Source of the DNA: Corylus avellana
Taxonomy: Eukaryota; Streptophyta; Magnoliopsida; Fagales; Betulaceae
Assembly: GCF_901000735.1 (NCBI RefSeq)
Contig: NC_081542.1
Location: 41,874,375 to 41,938,374, forward strand
DNA: 64,000 nt
Direction: 5' to 3'
The notes beneath the pieces were generated by a model. That model did no database searches and was not told the origin of the DNA. It saw only the letters and a program-made list of their open reading frames with translations. The stretch's first letter is position 1. Every line of letters starts with the position of its first letter. Both the position numbers and the translations under genes were made by a program. Shown piece by piece: positions 62,296 through 64,000 of the stretch.

Positions 62296-63079
62296 TAATT
62301 TTAGAATATTCTTTTCTAAGCAAGAAGGATTTTTGGCCCATTTTCATTGACCAATTTCTTCCCCAGTACCAATGCCCAATAATTTCCATCGCACACAAGC
62401 CGACTCGATAGATTTTGGGGCCTAAGGCAATAAGTTTAAGTGGAGCAATTTTTTTTATATTTAAATATTAATTATTTTATATTTATTTTAACATTTATAT
62501 TATACTTTTTTATTTAAAAACCATTATTCTTACTTTTTATGATGCATAATTACTAATTAAGTTTTTATAATCAAGTTTTCCAATATTTCATTTTCAATTG
62601 ATAATATGAATATTCCATTTTTTTTTTTTTTTTGTGATATTGTCGATCTTAGATAGGATTTTATCAAATTTAATTTTGAAAAAAATTATTTCTTCATAAG
62701 CAACTGTAACATGTATAAGTGATACATTTAAAAAAGAATCAAATATTTTTATATAATTTAATATGTCAATCAAACACTTTCTTTTACAACTTTTTTTTTA
62801 TTATTTATTTATTTATTTATTTTACTACTTATTAAATATAGAATGACTTATCACTTGATTCAAGAACATTTAATATGTCCCCAAGAGATAGTTTTACTTT
62901 GCAATTATTAATTGGGGCTTAATCAGATATTATTTATTATTTTTTTTACTATATTAAAGCCTTTAAAAAAATCATTCTTTTCTAAGTACAATTTTTGTCT
63001 TATAGAATATTATTATCTATAATTTTAGAATATTCTGTTCTAAGCGAGAAGGCTTTTTGCCTTGGGCCATTTTCATTTT
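62296..63079. repeat. ~55-bp direct repeats flanking an AT-rich insert
   Basis: ATAATTTTAGAATATTCTTT then TCTAAGCAAGAAGG (62296-62350) recurs as TAATTTTAGAATATTCTGTT then CTAAGCGAGAAGG (63020-63079), both followed by GGCC.ATTTTCATT. Between them is about 670 bp of AT-rich sequence that contains GGGGCCTAAGGCAA, a phrase common in plant transposons. This looks like an insertion accompanied by duplication of the flank, or a local segmental duplication. Confidence 0.55.
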
Positions 63080-63480
63080 CTTCCGGCCAACACTTCATCT
63101 TCGTCAACGTTTTCATTTCTCTGGAGCCGCGCGGCTGCATGCGTCGAATGATATAAATACGAAGCGGTGGTGGGTTTTCATGAAGCAATGGGCAAGAGCG
63201 AGATGAGATGCCCTTCTTATTCTTTTTTTTTTCTGTAATAATCTCTTTAAAACTGATCAGACTGAAAAAAAACCAAGTGACCAAGTTGATTACCCACCAC
63301 GTATGGCGCTTTGATTGGGATGGCAGCTGGCTTTCCAAACAGAAAGTGTGAGTGAGGGAAGATGGGTGTGGTTTGTTTTGACAAAGCAGGCGCCATGAAT
63401 GCATGGTAGCTAGCTGTGGTGTTCTGTGCAGGATTAGGATATGCCCAATTAGTCTGCCACATTTAAAGCAAAAGTGGGAG

Positions 63481-63795
63481 CGTCAAGTTTGAAGACAACC
63501 TCTCTGCCTTCTCTCTCACTCTCTCTCTCTCTCTTTCTCAGTGGTCAGATGGGTATCCCAAAACCACCACTCTCCGGCCACCTGTCGCCCACTCCGCCCC
63601 ATCAGCACGCTCTTCCTCTCCCCTTCTCTTCACCCACCCAACTCCATCTCTTGACGCGTTTTCTCTCGCTTTTCCAACACCTGTGCTTTCTTCACTGGCA
63701 GCATCTTCACTCCCCTTCACATTACCATATTTGGTTTCACAAGAAACAAACACCCACCCTGTTCCTCATTCATCACTCTTTCATTCATTCTCATA
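63481..63795 (+). promoter_or_regulatory. Probable leader/promoter of the right-edge gene
   Basis: A CT-rich tract (63500-63540) is followed by a C-rich, AT-poor stretch up to the ATG at 63796. Parts of it (about 63640-63795) are shared with the duplicate at 58730-58895, so this is likely transcribed 5'UTR. Confidence 0.4.
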
Positions 63796-64000
63796 ATGGA
63801 CAACTTTTTCACACCCATTACTCCCACCACCGATACAACAACAACAACAACAACCACCACCACCACCACCACCACTACCACCACCACCGGCTTTGCTTCA
63901 TCCTCTCAGTACTATTTTCCACCACTCCCCTACGCATTTCCTCTAGACCAATCTGGTCAGTGTTTGGCGTATCCTGTCGTAATTGGCGTGAATCCGCAAC
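63796..64000 (+). CDS. N-terminal part of an unrecognised protein with an 18-Thr run (truncated by window)
   Basis: The frame is open from ATG 63796 to the window end (68 complete codons). It begins MDNFFTPITPTTD, continues with 18 consecutive Thr encoded by ACA, ACC and one ACT codon, then GFASSSQYYFPPLPYAFPLD and QSGQCLAYPVVIGVNPQ. The composition after the Thr run (Ser/Tyr/Pro) is like the disordered N-terminus of many plant regulatory proteins, but I recognise no domain in what is present and assign no function. The start is supported by the conserved leader and first codons in the duplicate at 58896. The gene continues past the right edge. Confidence 0.6.
   Translation, partial: MDNFFTPITPTTDTTTTTTTTTTTTTTTTTTGFASSSQYYFPPLPYAFPLDQSGQCLAYPVVIGVNPQ

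Larger units (their letters stand above)
50901..63480. other. 12.6-kb gene-poor region with transposon remnants
   Basis: It holds family B MITE copy 2, a LINE 3' remnant, a small inverted element (53031-53153), AT microsatellites, a CGATCGA-type tandem repeat (59616-59834), hAT-like and G-family elements (60488-61317) and a duplicated gene fragment (58640-59141). Possible exon-like segments without a recognisable protein occur around 52300-52385 (donor CAG|GTAACA), 53640-53816 and 57974-58130 (acceptor TTTCATGCAG; frame ..EMRSKPDMASLWQSRPRV..). They could belong to a non-coding or decayed transcript, but I cannot join them into a gene. Confidence 0.4.

Noticed and set aside
1..64000. CRISPR array, toxin-antitoxin, phage or other prokaryotic system
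   Set aside because: All supported genes are plant nuclear genes with introns, and the tandem repeats lack the regular repeat-spacer layout.

Overview
This window is nuclear DNA from a flowering plant, most likely a woody core eudicot (rosid type). The evidence is the GT-AG introns, plant-only transcription factor families (SBP-box, DOF), AT-rich intergenic DNA full of small transposons, tRNA-derived SINEs and long AT microsatellites. The species cannot be fixed from the sequence. I found no CRISPR array, prokaryotic-type operon, rRNA gene or functional tRNA gene.

Layout. (1) 466-1036 (+): last two exons of an unrecognised gene that enters from the left. (2) 2480-6861 (+): complete eight-exon mitochondrial basic amino acid (arginine) carrier of the BAC1 type, 303 aa. 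(3) 15060-8921 (-): small SBP-box factor of the SPL3/4/5 type, 153 aa. It has two exons separated by a 5.7-kb intron full of nested transposons and a miR156 target site in its 3'UTR at 8820-8839. (4) 15.1-29.5 kb: gene desert with MITEs, a SINE and LTR-like debris. (5) 29510-30719 (+): DOF zinc-finger factor, 335 aa, two exons. (6) 30.7-44.6 kb: gene-poor stretch with a 176-codon ORF in an unusually homopolymer-poor island and a hairpin-forming segment near 38.7 kb. (7) 45395-44595 (-): second, unlike DOF factor, 266 aa, one exon. (8) 50754-50032 (-): LEA_4 (group 3) protein with a predicted organelle presequence and ABRE/G-box elements just upstream. (9) 51-63.5 kb: gene-poor, with LINE, hAT-like and MITE remnants and a decayed partial duplicate of the next gene. 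(10) 63796-64000+ (+): start of a gene with an 18-threonine run, cut by the window edge.

The genes do not form a pathway; this is ordinary eukaryotic arrangement. Three of the complete genes encode plant transcription factors (one SPL, two DOF) separated by 14-kb deserts. The carrier and the LEA protein are separate metabolic and stress genes. I found no new biological system. The best-supported noteworthy structures are the SPL intron with a complete TRIM retrotransposon (both LTRs, primer binding site, polypurine tract, 5-bp target duplication) nested in a copia-like LTR, several foldback MITE families with similar terminal sequences, a three-copy SINE family, and the partial duplication upstream of the last gene.
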